Shown: positions 1-9,313 of the stretch, one piece after another
How the letters are laid out: the number at the start of each line of letters is the position of its first letter
How positions within the stretch are numbered: the first letter of the stretch is position 1
NCBI GenBank assembly: GCA_025201865.1
Contig: MU603090.1
Span: 1 to 21,430 of the forward strand
Length of the DNA: 21,430 nt
Direction of reading: 5' to 3'
From: Ramicandelaber brevisporus
Lineage: Eukaryota; Kickxellomycota; Ramicandelaberales; Ramicandelaberaceae
Position numbers and translations under genes: made by a program
The notes under the pieces: model-generated
Databases searched by the model: none
What the model saw: the letters and a program-made list of their open reading frames with translations, nothing else
What the model was told of the DNA's origin: nothing

Positions 1-389
1 GCCGCCGCCCGCACCCGCTGGTAGCACGTGTAGTGCATCACCGTCCTCGACCCCATGTCCACCGCGCACGCGCTGTTCCCAATCCGCTTCATGCAATGTG
101 CAATCACTCTACGCATTTGTTTCCGCCTATCTTTCTCCCAACATTTGACATATCATCATTTGCGACGTGTCATCATCAATGCTCTGTTTTAGAACATTCT
201 ACCTTGTCCAATCGTTGGTATTTGTTGGCGTGTGCTCGTCTCGATTTCAGCTGGCTGTAGTTTTTTTTCTTTCTCTTTTGACTCTCTCACACTCATCAAA
301 ATCCGACATTCGAGCGTTTGCCCAGCCTCTCTACTCGCTTACACACACAACATATCAATTTCTATTACAATTTCTTAGCGTGGCACGGA
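1..389 (+). promoter_or_regulatory. Upstream region and leader of the Zn2Cys6 factor gene
   Basis: No gene is supported here. A palindromic E-box CACGTG lies at 25-30. A pyrimidine-rich stretch at about 258-295, rich in TTTCTTTCTCTTTTG and CTCTCTC, is typical of a fungal transcription-start or leader region. Reading frames in this stretch open only with GTG or TTG and are not convincing. Whether the E-box is used is unknown. Confidence 0.4.
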
Positions 390-3293
390 ATGTCGAGGCA
401 ACCTGTTCTAGCCCCTGCCAGCGACGTCACGCTGTTGCATCACCAGTACGGAATGAATACCTCGTTCCAATCGTCAGTTCGACTTGATCTCAACACCTCC
501 TCATCTTTGTCTTCGTCAGCGTCCTCGTCAGGCCCTTTGAAGATTGCGAAATCTTGCGACAGATGTCGTCGACGAAAAATCAAGTGTAGTGGCGACAAGC
601 CTTCCTGTACAAACTGTATCAAGTTTGGCGCACTGTGTGCATACAGCCCTGTTGCTCCTCGTCGCTATACTGCTCGTTCTTCCGCAACGGCAACAGATGG
701 CGCCTCAGCTTCAGCTGCTATTACTGCTGCGGAGGGCATTGCTTTGTCAGCAGCAGCTGCGGCATCTAGCATATCGAGTGTTGATCCCTCTAGTCTTCTC
801 AACCGAGACATCTCCGGTGCTCCGTCACTGAATGCAAGCGGTGCCGGTGTCGGTGTCGGTGTCGGTGTCAGTGATGGCGGTTCCTTGAATGGTATCAACG
901 GTGGCTCGTCACTCCCAGTAAGTCGAGTTATTGTAGAATCCGATAGCGATGACTCAGATGAGGGTGTTCATGAGCAGCTGAATGCCGAGTTGTGTCGGTT
1001 ACGAATGCGCGTACTCGCGCTGGAAGATCACTTGCAAGTGGCCAAGGAGAAGGCCAGCATGTTTGCAAGAATGTCGTCGTGGACGTTTGGCGATGCTGAT
1101 ATTGCTGTTGACTTTGAGCGATTGTCACTGTCAACAGAGGTGTGTCCGAATGAGTTCCCTGAAGCCTCTGCGGCTGCACCGCCACTCCTTTTGCAAGAAG
1201 CACTCAGTGCTGCACCGTTTGGTAAGACAAATGAATGTCCACAGCAGAGAGCTCAACAGCAAGCACAGCAACAGGCTCAACTTCCACAGGTGCCAACCGG
1301 ACAGCCGTCAGTACCATCAGCAGCAACAGCAGCATCAGTGACAGCTCCTCTCATACAAGACTCAGTAGATGTCTTGATGGAGCAGGTATCCGATTCCAAA
1401 GATTTCAGTATCCACGATTGTCCAGGTGCACATCCTGATGGACCGTCTGATCACATTGCACCGGCACAGGATCAATCACTGTATCTGAGCCGAGAGGTGA
1501 TCAACAGCTTGGTTGACATTTTCCACAAGGTGTTCAATACTACATTTTGTGTTTTGCACTGGCCAACGTTCCGTCGTCAGGCTCGCCGCGGCAGAGCGCC
1601 TCGTTTCTTATTGCTGGCTATCATGGGAGTGGCTGCACTGTACTCGAATGATCCTCGATTTGACGAATACAACGAATACTATCGTGGTAGAGAATATATT
1701 GCTCGTGCCAAACAGATGCTTCCATTGGCATTTACTGAGGATGTCCGCCCAGAGTGTATTTATGCAATTCATCTATTGTCAGTTTATGAACAACATCGCG
1801 GCAAATTTGATACAGCAATGGTTTATTCAAGTCTGGCAATTCAGCTGGCTTTCCGGATTGGACTCAACCGACTGGATGAGCCTGATATGGTGGCGGCAGC
1901 TAAAGCGGCCAATGAGCCGTGGCATGTAACTGAAATGAAGCGTCGGCTGTGGTGGGTTGTTATGGTGGACGATATCAGCAGCTCTCTCACTATAGAGTTG
2001 CCAAGTGTGACTCGCCGTAGTGATTGTAAGGTTAATGCACCATGCCCAACCTCGCAGTACTTGAGCTACAACCCAGACCGTAATGATCATGGACGTATCC
2101 CACCAGCACCCGTTCCGAACGATCCGCTGCCGATGGATGCTGCGTTTGAAATGTACTTGTATGCAATTATGGCATTTGGAACCGAGATATCACAGGTGCT
2201 ATGGCGCAGATGTGTTAGTGGAGTTGCGTTCACACCAGAGTATATGGATATCAGCGGTAGATTTAACATGCTAATGGAGAGTATTCCGCCAAAATTCAGA
2301 CTGATGAGCAGAGATGAAGCTCGCAAATTATGCATGACTGATCCCACTTTGCTCAGCAATATTCTTACATTAAATGCATGGGTTTACAGCCAATTTGACT
2401 GTCTGAATGCCATTTTGATGCCAACTCCAATCCATAGCGATGCAGAGTTGGAATTACTGGTTTCTATCAAGAAGAAGCATCAAGAGGTATTGCGTAAAAT
2501 AGTCGAGCTGATTACGATTGCTGCGGACTGCTTGCCTGTGCTGGGCAATGTCGACTGGATTGTTACTTTGCAGTCTGCAATCATTTGTACCTATTTGATG
2601 CGCGACATCTTTGCATCTACTAGCCCTCAGAATGTGTCTAGAGCTCGCGCTGGCATGGATGCTGCCTGCGTGATTTTGGATCGTTACGCTAAACAACACG
2701 CAATCATACACATGGCGCGCGAGTACATTAGAGCTGTTTTGAGCTCAGAAAATGCCATTCATGACTACATGGAGAAACACCCTGTCGCTACCTCAGCAAC
2801 TCTATCAGCCATGGCAGCCACTCGTGCCCAGGCTGCTGCTGCTGCAGCCGACCGCGAGTCTGAAGATGCGGCAGTTAACCCAGTCAATGTGGTTCGACCA
2901 AAGTCTCGATACTTTGGACGCGTGTTCATGCCAAGTCTAGGTAGCATTTGGTCACAGGCTTATTGGTCAGTCTATGGCGACGATCCTATTGTTGTGCCGC
3001 ATCCAACACCTCGTCTGACTCAGTTTGCTGGTGTTAGTGCCACTACTGGCGGTGCAGGAGTAAGCCGCACTTCTAGTTACCGTAGTGCTGGTAGCAGCAA
3101 CAATAATAATAATAATACAGCCAGCACACCAAGCAGCGGGCTATTCCCAAGTCTTGACTCGAGCATCAGTGGTAGTAGCGGCAGCAGCACTATCTTTGCT
3201 CAACAGTCGCTGTTGCCGTTATCACCGTCCACTCCAATGTTCTCAATGGTCCAAACCATGCCAAGTTCTGATGCCCATCACCATCACCATCAC

Positions 3294-3324
<31 letters not shown>

Positions 3325-3513
3325 TACCCATTTCCTCCCCATCTACAGCGTCCACTCTGTCACCGTTTTTGAGATCGCTCGATTCAATGGCTGCCAGTGG
3401 AACATTCTTACAGGTTCCTCCAGTTCAACAGACACATCAGCCACATCAACCAAACCAACCTTTGTTGCAACAAATTCAGTCGTCCCCGCTTAAACAGCAA
3501 CAGCAACCTCAGC

Positions 3514-3556
<43 letters not shown>

Positions 3557-3764
3557 GCCTCAACAAACGGACCTTGATTCTACATTGGCTGCATTGTTGA
3601 GTGGAACAGTGCACTCTGATCATGTCGCCGCGGCTGCTACTGCCGCCGTTAATGTTGATTCCACCACAGCCAACCCAGCCGTCGCCACAGTACCAGGCCA
3701 TGAACTAGACACACTGCTGGACTCATTCTTTGTTGACCTGATGGCCGGCATGAACAAGTTCTAA
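390..3764 (+). CDS. Zn(II)2Cys6 fungal-specific transcription factor
   Basis: Predicted nuclear DNA-binding transcriptional regulator of 1124 residues. A complete binuclear zinc cluster, C-X2-C-X6-C-X6-C-X2-C-X6-C, lies at residues 56-83, with a basic CRRRKIKC stretch between Cys59 and Cys66. A likely dimerisation coiled coil (EQLNAELCRLRMRVLALEDHL) follows at about 195-220. The Fungal_trans middle homology region spans about 365-660, including the WPTF and RRLWWVVMVDD signatures. The C-terminal third is low complexity: an Asn run near 905, a His6-Gln10 tract near 963 and a long Gln tract near 1036-1060, plausibly activation domain. The frame is open from a TTG at 318, but the first ATG is at 390, with purine at -3; a second ATG at 453 is the alternative, and both keep the zinc cluster. 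No introns are evident. The target genes cannot be inferred. The family is certain; a specific name is not. Confidence 0.93.
3277..3570 (+). repeat. CAC/CAG/CAA trinucleotide tracts coding poly-His and poly-Gln
   Basis: Two coding microsatellite blocks in the activator's C-terminal tail: a CATCAC then CAGCAA tract at about 3277-3322, and a (CAA)n tract with few interruptions at about 3495-3560. Mixed CAG/CAA codons in the first block suggest an older tract; the purer CAA run in the second suggests recent slippage. Confidence 0.85.
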
Positions 3765-3961
3765 TCCAATTACCATTCTCGTTTTATGCTCACTCGTATA
3801 TCGTCTTCATTTTCTAGTCATCATCATCTTTCTTTTCGTTTATTACATCATTTCTATGTTCTCCCTTTATTATTCATTATTCATTTTTTTTAAATGAGTT
3901 GTTAGTAAAATCATTAGAAGGGCAAAAAGGAAGTATTTAGTGTGATCAAAAGGTACTAATA

Positions 3962-4225
3962 TTACCAACGAGAGGTGCAGGCGCCGTGCTGACATCCCCA
4001 GCCGCAGTGATCGTAAGACCAGCCGCACCATCCATAGCGAGAGCAGCAAGCACCAGCTGGACACATGCGGAATCGGTCGCAGGTGGATCCGTAAGGGTTA
4101 TATCCCCACTGGCTTGGCGACCAGCTGTTGAAATTGTTGTAGTAATTGCCGCCATAGTACTGTGCCATGATTGATGGCAAAGCGGCAACAGTGATACCGA
4201 CAGCAGCGAGAGAAGCAAAGCGCAT
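3962..4225 (-). CDS. Small secreted hevein-like (CBM18) chitin-binding protein
   Basis: An 87-residue predicted secreted protein. The start is the ATG at 4225; an in-frame TTG at 4237 is not used here. Residues 1-21 form a signal peptide (MRFASLAAVGITVAALPSIMA) with probable cleavage before Gln22. An aromatic Tyr/Asn/Gly-rich linker follows, then one type-1 chitin-binding domain at 49-83 with eight cysteines spaced C-X5-C-X4-CC-X5-C-X6-C-X3-C-X4-C, the hevein disulfide pattern. In the sugar-binding loop, CCSRYGWC keeps the Ser and one Trp of hevein. Tyr replaces the other Trp, and His stands where hevein has Tyr30. The protein has no catalytic domain. It could bind chitin in the fungus's own wall or act as a wall-protecting effector; which is inference. 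Its stop faces the activator's stop 198 bp away. Confidence 0.88.
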   Translation of the reverse strand: MRFASLAAVGITVAALPSIMAQYYGGNYYNNFNSWSPSQWGYNPYGSTCDRFRMCPAGACCSRYGWCGWSYDHCGWGCQHGACTSRW

Positions 4226-4521
4226 CTTGGATAGCAATGGATTAAAAACAATGGAGAGAGGAAGAGAGAGAAAGTGTGTGTGTGCGTGTGTGTGCGTGTG
4301 CGTGTAAGTGAAGACGAGTAAACAAGGTTGTGGATGGTTGCGGAAAGCGGTTGTGGAAGGCAGCTGTGGAAGGTTGTGGGTGAAGCTAACCGACTTTTGC
4401 GAGGGAAAGAGATGGTCGCTCTGGCGAGTATTTCATCGTGCTCACTCCTTAAATAAAGTACAAACAAGCACAATGCAGATAAATGATTTTTTAAGGAGAG
4501 GTTACAAAGCAAACAAACAAT
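4226..4521 (-). promoter_or_regulatory. Upstream region of the hevein-like gene
   Basis: The gap between the NADP-IDH stop and the hevein-like start. On the minus strand it holds a TATA-like CTTTATTTAA at 4449-4458. A CA/GT dinucleotide tract at 4274-4305 would lie in the leader, followed by a CT-rich stretch just before the ATG. A frame running through this region in the minus direction ends in low-complexity CA-repeat translation and is not credible as coding. Confidence 0.4.
4274..4305. repeat. GT/CA dinucleotide microsatellite
   Basis: An interrupted (GT)n tract with occasional GC steps, located about 50-80 bp upstream of the hevein-like ATG, so probably in its leader. Confidence 0.85.
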
Positions 4522-5796
4522 TTAGGCAGAGAGAAGCTGCTGGAGCTTCTTGGCAACGGCAGACATGAACTCGCCGGTGTTGGCGTAGTGCTCACGCTTA
4601 AGGTCCTTGCCGTGGATGGACAGAGCCAAGTCCTTGGTCATGATGCCGTCAACGTCGACAGTGTCCAGGCAAGCCTGCTCGAGCTTGTCGGCAAACTGGG
4701 CGAGCTCTGGGTGGCTGTCGAGACGGGCACGGTGAGCCAGACCACGAGACCAGGCAAAGATGGAGGCGATTGGGTTGGTGGAGGTTTCGCGGCCCTTCTG
4801 GTGCTCGCGGTAGTGGCGAGTGACAGTGCCGTGGGCAGCCTCGGCCTCCATAGTCTTGCCGTCAGGGGTAACAAGAGTGGAGGTCATCAAGCCGAGAGAG
4901 CCGTAGCCCTGGGCAAGAATGTCGGACTGGACATCGCCATCGTAGTTCTTGCAGGCCCATACGAAGCCGCCATCGGACTTGAGGCACTGAGCAACCATGT
5001 CGTCAATGAGACGGTGCTCGTACCAGATGCCAGCGGCATCGTACTGAGCCTTGTACTCCTTCTCGTAGATCTCCTGGAAAATATCCTTGAAGCGGCCATC
5101 GTAGCGCTTCAGAATGGTGTTCTTGGTGCTGAGGTAGAGTGGCATCTTGCGCTGCAGGGCAGTCTGGAAGCAGCTGTGGGCGAAGCCAGTGATGGACTCG
5201 TCGATATTGTACATGGCCATGGCAACACCTGGACCGGCAAAGTCATAGACATCCCAGGTGCGAGTGGCGCCTGGCTGGCCAGCGGCTGGAGTGAAGACAA
5301 CCTGCAGCTTGCCTGGACCCTCAATGACCATGTCGGTGGAGCGGTACTGGTCACCGAAGGCGTGGCGGCCAATGATGATTGGCTTGGTCCAGCCTGGGAC
5401 AATGCGTGGAACGCGCTTCAGAACGATTGGCTCGCGGAAGATGGTGCCGCCCAGAATGTTGCGGATGGTGCCGTTCGGGCTCTTCCACATCTCCTTGAGG
5501 TTGAACTCCTTAACGCGAGCCTCATCTGGAGTAATCGTTGCGCACTTGATGCCAACGTGGTACTTCTTGATGGCCTCGGCAGCCTCAACGGTGACCTGGT
5601 CGTTGGTGGCATCGCGGTGCTCAACACCCAAGTCGTAGTACTTGATGTCAATGTCGAGGTATGGCAGGATGAGCTCATCCTTGATGCGCTGCCAGATGAT
5701 GCGGGTCATTTCGTCGCCATCAAGGTCAACAACTGGGTTGCGAACCTTGATCTTCTGGAAGCCGGTGGCGGTGGCAGCAGCAGTATCTGAACTCAT
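4522..5796 (-). CDS. NADP-dependent isocitrate dehydrogenase, cytosolic type
   Basis: Converts isocitrate and NADP+ to 2-oxoglutarate, CO2 and NADPH. The 424 residues align end to end with the eukaryotic IDP/IDH1 family. Visible motifs: [14 protein letters not shown] (22-35); SPNGTIRN (106-113), with the isocitrate arginine Arg112; Arg121 and [11 protein letters not shown] (141-151), with Arg144 and Tyr151, equivalent to human IDH1 Arg132 and Tyr139; STKNTILK with Lys225; metal-binding Asp265, Asp288 and Asp292; and NADP-binding [10 protein letters not shown] (320-329). All catalytic positions are intact. The ATG is preceded by an in-frame stop at 5809-5811. There is no mitochondrial presequence and no SKL-type peroxisomal end (it ends LLSA), so a cytosolic NADPH supplier is the best reading. 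Strong preference for C/G-ending codons suggests high expression. Confidence 0.97.
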   Translation of the reverse strand: MSSDTAAATATGFQKIKVRNPVVDLDGDEMTRIIWQRIKDELILPYLDIDIKYYDLGVEHRDATNDQVTVEAAEAIKKYHVGIKCATITPDEARVKEFNLKEMWKSPNGTIRNILGGTIFREPIVLKRVPRIVPGWTKPIIIGRHAFGDQYRSTDMVIEGPGKLQVVFTPAAGQPGATRTWDVYDFAGPGVAMAMYNIDESITGFAHSCFQTALQRKMPLYLSTKNTILKRYDGRFKDIFQEIYEKEYKAQYDAAGIWYEHRLIDDMVAQCLKSDGGFVWACKNYDGDVQSDILAQGYGSLGLMTSTLVTPDGKTMEAEAAHGTVTRHYREHQKGRETSTNPIASIFAWSRGLAHRARLDSHPELAQFADKLEQACLDTVDVDGIMTKDLALSIHGKDLKREHYANTGEFMSAVAKKLQQLLSA

Positions 5797-7279
5797 TTGG
5801 GAATGGTGTTAAGTTATATGCGGTATTAGAGGGCAGAGCAGTAAGCAGAAAGCAGTTTGTGGGCAGATGAGGAAAGGAGGAAGAGTATGTCCGACAACGA
5901 CAACGATAGCAGCAGCGACAGCGACGACGGCGGCAATAGCAGCAAAGAGAGAGCGTGTGTGTGTGGCAATACGCGTTTAGAGCGACGTTTGAGGCGACAC
6001 AAGCAAGTGTGAAGATGAAGGTTTTTGCGATGACACCAGAGGAGTGCAGAGAAGCAGAGAGTGGAGAAGAGAGAGAGACAGAAAGGAGAGACAGCAAGCG
6101 GCAAGCGGCAAGCAGCAGCAGCAAGATTCAGATTTTATCGTGTGAAGGTATTTCAGCAGCCGGAGCGTGTACCCAATGCGGACACGGATAGATTATAAAT
6201 CCGTTCAAAGGGACACCGCGCAAGTTGCAATGGTAGTCGCAGTGGAAGAAAGCGGATCCCTCATGGTGGAAATGGATGGCGTGGTTGTTAGTTGCGGAGC
6301 ATCACCAGATGTTGATCAACAAGTGCATAAAAACAACAGCCAATCAGCAGCAAGAGTATAGTTTGGAGGCAAATGTCAATACATTGCTGGATCCATTCGT
6401 GATGGCCACTGATGTCATTGGCGGTGTCACTGAGGGTGTCACTGGGAGGGGTGCCATTGGATTAACATTGCTGCAGGCATTGCTCGTTGGCGAGGTTACT
6501 TGTGATAAACGTACAGGTGCGAATGGAGGTGGCGGAGGCGCGCAGAGCACCAACTGGCGCAAAACGCGGACGCAATAGAGCCGTTCTGAACATCTCGAGT
6601 TGGGTTTATGCTTATTGTAGATGTGCAACAATGACAGCAGCAGTAGAAGCAACAGAAGCGATAGAAGCAGCGGAAGCAGCAGATGACTTTTTTTTGCAGT
6701 CAAAGGTTTTATGTGATTTTGGCGCGTTTTGTGGGAGAAACGGAAAGATCAGCTGCTGCTGCTGCCGCTGTTGTTGCTGCTGCTATTGTTGAACGGGCAG
6801 TTTTATAAAAAACAAAAAAAAACAAGCACGCGGCATTTGACTCATCCTATCGCGAAGCTGAATGTCATTGACATTGCGCATGATAGCCATTCGCCAGTCC
6901 CTCCACCGAGAGACGAAGTGGAGGGGGACTATCCGATATGATGGTGATCGATTGGGTGTGACTGACATGCTATATTGTGGAATGTTGGAGTGATAACTGT
7001 AGTAATAGCTGCAATACTAACTGTAGTAATGATAAGTGAGAATGATAAGTGAGAATGTGCTGTTAAGTGCAGTTGGTAAACATTAAGGCTAGTCTCTTCT
7101 GATTACCCGTGAATCCTGCAACTGGGGTAAATCTTAATGATGCTCTGAGATATCCACCTACATGCATCTGTTTCGTTCCGGAAGCCTTAAAGAACATTGT
7201 TCAATAAAAGATGATGCCTTCATTTTTAATGAAAAGAAAGAAAAAGGCAAGGCGTCGTTTAATGCACTTTGGATTTGTT
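5797..7279. other. Long intergenic region between NADP-IDH and p23
   Basis: About 1.5 kb with no convincing gene. It holds GAC/AGC-rich and CAG/CTG-rich low-complexity sequence near 5890-6130 and 6640-6790. A TATAAAT at 6194-6200 reads as TATA on the plus strand and ATTTATA on the minus strand. There are three 12-bp repeats at 6411-6446, two 13-bp AATGATAAGTGAG units near 7025-7050, and a plus-strand AATAAA at 7203-7208. Short ATG frames at 6231-6361 and 6276-6578 (plus) lack recognisable domains. The region nearest 5796 should contain the NADP-IDH promoter and leader. Confidence 0.5.
6411..6446. repeat. Three tandem 12-bp TGACAYC-type motifs
   Basis: The plus strand has gatgtcattggc, ggtgtcactgag and ggtgtcactggg back to back. 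On the minus strand these read as CAATGACATC, CAGTGACACC and CAGTGACACC. TGACATCA resembles a bZIP/CRE-like half-site, about 615 bp upstream of the NADP-IDH ATG. A regulatory role is inference. Confidence 0.45.
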
Positions 7280-7858
7280 TTAATCAACGTTGACATTATC
7301 GACCTTGTCGCTACCAGATGCGACTTGCTCATCGTCATCGGCATGCTCAGCAGCGTTGTCATGGTCACCCTCCTCTTCATATTCCTCATCGCTGTCATCG
7401 CCCCAGTCCATTGAAGCTGGCATGCCTCCGCCGGCGCCTCCGAAATTGAATGGAGCACCACCAGCACCCATTGAGCCAAAGTCCATTCCTTGGCCACCCT
7501 CATTTTCACTCTCTGATTCATCCTCGTCCTTCCACCGAGCAAAGTCTGTCTTTACCCATGCGGTTTTCGACGCAGCCTTTGTCAAGCGTGGCCACCACAC
7601 CTGCTCCAATTTGTCGAGCTGAATAACAACCTGGCGTCCAGTCGAAGACTTTTTGATCTTGTCAGCGCTCACAGCGCCGTACAGCTCAAGCTCAAAGACG
7701 TACTGTTTGTCAGCCTTGTCGGACGCGGAAAAGGCTACCACTTTGCTGTCGTTCTTGACTTCGACGCTGTATTCCTTGAGATCAAAAACATCAGCAACAA
7801 GCGTAACGTGCTCGTGTCTCTGTGACCAGTGGACCTGAGGATGAGTAGAGCTAGACAT
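7280..7858 (-). CDS. p23/Sba1-family Hsp90 co-chaperone
   Basis: A 192-residue CS-domain protein that in this family binds the ATP-bound closed state of Hsp90 and slows client release, in cytosol and nucleus. The CS beta-sandwich covers residues 6-109, beginning HPQVHWSQRHEHV. The p23 hallmark WPRLTK is at 89-94, and TAWVKTDFARWKDEDE at 99-114 matches the conserved Trp-rich segment. Behind it come a Gly/Met-rich linker (121-150, GGQGMDFGSMGAGG) and an acidic tail (153-180), the usual p23/Sba1 layout. The start is the ATG at 7858, giving MSSSTHPQVHW; the frame continues upstream without another ATG, and the N-terminus fits the family length. It is encoded in one exon. The nearest gene upstream is SDHAF3, same strand, 257 bp away. 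Family assignment is secure. Confidence 0.95.
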   Translation of the reverse strand: MSSSTHPQVHWSQRHEHVTLVADVFDLKEYSVEVKNDSKVVAFSASDKADKQYVFELELYGAVSADKIKKSSTGRQVVIQLDKLEQVWWPRLTKAASKTAWVKTDFARWKDEDESESENEGGQGMDFGSMGAGGAPFNFGGAGGGMPASMDWGDDSDEEYEEEGDHDNAAEHADDDEQVASGSDKVDNVNVD

Positions 7859-8115
7859 TGCCTTCAACGAACTATTGATGATAAAAAAGTAAACGTATAA
7901 AAAAAGACTCTTGTAGTGTTTGTTATGAAGTGTGCGTTTGTGTGTGTGATGTAGATCGATAACACGCGCGTCAACAAGCACAGCGCACAACAGAGAAAAT
8001 GTTTGCGTCAAAATTTGTCCAAGCTCAAGCTCAGGCTCAACAACAGCAACATTTGACCAGCTAGAAGAGCAAGAGGAACAAGAACAAGAACGAGGAGGAG
8101 GTTGAAGCGATGTAT

Positions 8116-8583
8116 CTATCTTGTTGCATTTAATGATGAAGATGGCGCAGAAGATTCGGACGCATGCTTGGTACTGGTTGAAGCTGTGGTGGCAGCCTGT
8201 CCAGTCGTTGCTTTATGCAGCTCATACAGCTGGCCCACCATCTCATCCGACATCTTATTGATGATGTTCTTGTCCAAATTCTGCCCAATTTTGTGGTCAT
8301 CACCTTGGCTGCCGTTTATTCCCTTAGTTGCTTCGACTGTTGCTGTTACTGCCTGCCTAGTAGTGGTAGTAGAAGTAGTAACAGCAGTAGCTTCCAGCAT
8401 ATCAGCATACGATTCCCACTGCTTGTAGAATTGGGATAGAAACTTGTCGTCGGGAACCTTCCGATGCAATCTAAACTCATGTTTGACATAAGAGTCCCCC
8501 AGCTGTCTCTCGAATGACGGTAAACGGCGATGCAAGCGAAGCAGTCGACGAAGCAGCAACACTCCCCGAGGCGGTGCAGTCAT
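8116..8583 (-). CDS. SDHAF3: SDHAF3/Acn9-type succinate dehydrogenase assembly factor
   Basis: A 155-residue mitochondrial matrix protein of the LYR-like Acn9/Sdh7 family, which helps mature the iron-sulfur subunit of succinate dehydrogenase. The N-terminal half carries the family signature: LLRRLLRLHRRLP (10-22), then LGDSYVKHEFRLHRKV (28-43) and FYKQWESYADML (52-63). The conserved C-terminal helix MSDEMVGQLYELHKAT follows at 111-126. Two oddities: the usual Leu-Tyr-Arg triplet reads Leu-Leu-Arg (10-12), and a Thr/Ser/Ala-rich insertion (65-95) plus a Ser/Ala tail (127-155) lengthen the protein beyond the roughly 125-135 residues usual for the family. The start is the ATG at 8583 (MTAPPRG). 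It is transcribed away from the DUF167 gene across a very short shared spacer. Family confident; import is by analogy. Confidence 0.9.
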   Translation of the reverse strand: MTAPPRGVLLLRRLLRLHRRLPSFERQLGDSYVKHEFRLHRKVPDDKFLSQFYKQWESYADMLEATAVTTSTTTTRQAVTATVEATKGINGSQGDDHKIGQNLDKNIINKMSDEMVGQLYELHKATTGQAATTASTSTKHASESSAPSSSLNATR

Positions 8584-8652
8584 AGTTGTGCAAAAGGGAA
8601 AGAAAGGAAGGAAAAAAAAAATGAGTTGAGATTCCAAGATTGCGAGCCAGAA
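8584..8652. promoter_or_regulatory. Short bidirectional promoter, SDHAF3 and DUF167 genes
   Basis: Only 69 bp separate the SDHAF3 ATG (8583, minus) from the first well-placed ATG of the DUF167 gene (8653, plus), or 138 bp if the ATG at 8722 is used. It contains a purine-rich GGGAAAGAAAGGAAGG then A9 tract on the plus strand, a nucleosome-excluding type of sequence common in compact divergent promoters. No clear TATA box is visible. Confidence 0.5.
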
Positions 8653-9222
8653 ATGAACTTTCTTCGTCTTCAACATCAACGACTCACACTAGCGGCAATC
8701 CTTAACACCACACGGCGAACAATGGCAAAGAAAGCGACAGCAGCGACAGCAGCAACAGCAGCGAAGACGAAGGCATCTGATACGAAAGCGAGCACGGCCA
8801 GCAAGGTGCCGCCACTGCTGAGGTATTCGAATGATTCTCAAACTGGGCTGCTATTGAGAGTTCATGTCAAGCCAGACGCTCAACAGTCGCAGATAACCAG
8901 CGTTGATGATGAGGCGGTATCCGTTCAGATTGCAGCGCCGCCAAGAGACGGTGAGGCTAATAAAGAAGTTGCGCGGTTTGTGGCAGAGCTATTCGGGTTG
9001 AGGAAGACAGATGTGGCCGTTGTGTCTGGCTTAAAATCTAGAGAAAAGGTTGTACAGATGGATGAAATGCCAGACGTGGCTGCATTAACAGGAGGCTCGG
9101 CTTCAGGTGCAAAGTCTAGTGGAAAGAAGAAACAATCCAAAGGCGATGAAGAAGATGAGAATAAAAATGGAGATGTTATTCTTCAAAGGTTAGTAGAGTA
9201 CTTAAAGAAGCAAGCTGACTGA
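8653..9222 (+). CDS. DUF167/YggU-family protein (UPF0235), possibly mitochondrial
   Basis: A conserved small protein of unknown biochemical role, related to bacterial YggU and human C15orf40. With the ATG at 8653 it has 189 residues. The DUF167 fold occupies about 65-137: LLLRVHVKPDAQQSQI, AVSVQIAAPPRDGEANKEV and GLKSREKVV are all family hallmarks. An Ala/Thr/Lys-rich leader precedes it. A Gly/Ser/Lys then Asp/Glu-rich insertion (147-173) separates it from a last helix, VILQRLVEYLKKQ. The first 23 residues (MNFLRLQHQRLTLAAILNTTRR) have Arg and hydrophobic residues without acids, like a mitochondrial presequence. Starting at the ATG at 8722 (good context, A at -3 and G at +4) would remove it and leave 166 residues. 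An earlier ATG at 8530 lies inside the SDHAF3 coding region and is less likely. Domain certain; start and location uncertain. Confidence 0.9.
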   Translation: MNFLRLQHQRLTLAAILNTTRRTMAKKATAATAATAAKTKASDTKASTASKVPPLLRYSNDSQTGLLLRVHVKPDAQQSQITSVDDEAVSVQIAAPPRDGEANKEVARFVAELFGLRKTDVAVVSGLKSREKVVQMDEMPDVAALTGGSASGAKSSGKKKQSKGDEEDENKNGDVILQRLVEYLKKQAD

Positions 9223-9313
9223 TTACATGATCAAAATTATAAAGATGAAGACCAAACAAAACAAAAACAACGAACAAACTAAACCATGAAATAAGCGATC
9301 AAAAAGAAAGTGA

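Noticed and set aside
3946-4512. A 188-codon minus-strand frame overlapping the hevein-like gene
   Set aside because: It translates a CA-dinucleotide tract into Thr-His repeats and covers the hevein-like peptide in another frame; the eight-cysteine pattern supports the shorter frame.
4588-5790. A 400-codon plus-strand open frame antisense to NADP-isocitrate dehydrogenase
   Set aside because: It opens only because the dehydrogenase gene has strong codon bias. Its translation has no recognisable domain, and the opposite strand is an unambiguous enzyme.
5887-6012. A 41-codon acidic Ser/Asp frame on the plus strand
   Set aside because: It is translation of a GAC/AGC low-complexity patch in the NADP-IDH upstream region, without further support.
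5726-6124. A hydrophobic minus-strand frame upstream of NADP-IDH that might be a mitochondrial presequence
   Set aside because: It is out of frame with the enzyme, an in-frame stop (5809-5811) precedes the enzyme's ATG, and I saw no acceptor site that would join them.
6930-7160. Possible box C/D snoRNA or intron signals (ATGATG, CTGA, TACTAAC near 7013)
   Set aside because: The boxes are too close together or lack terminal stems, and the TACTAAC has no matching donor and acceptor at sensible distances.
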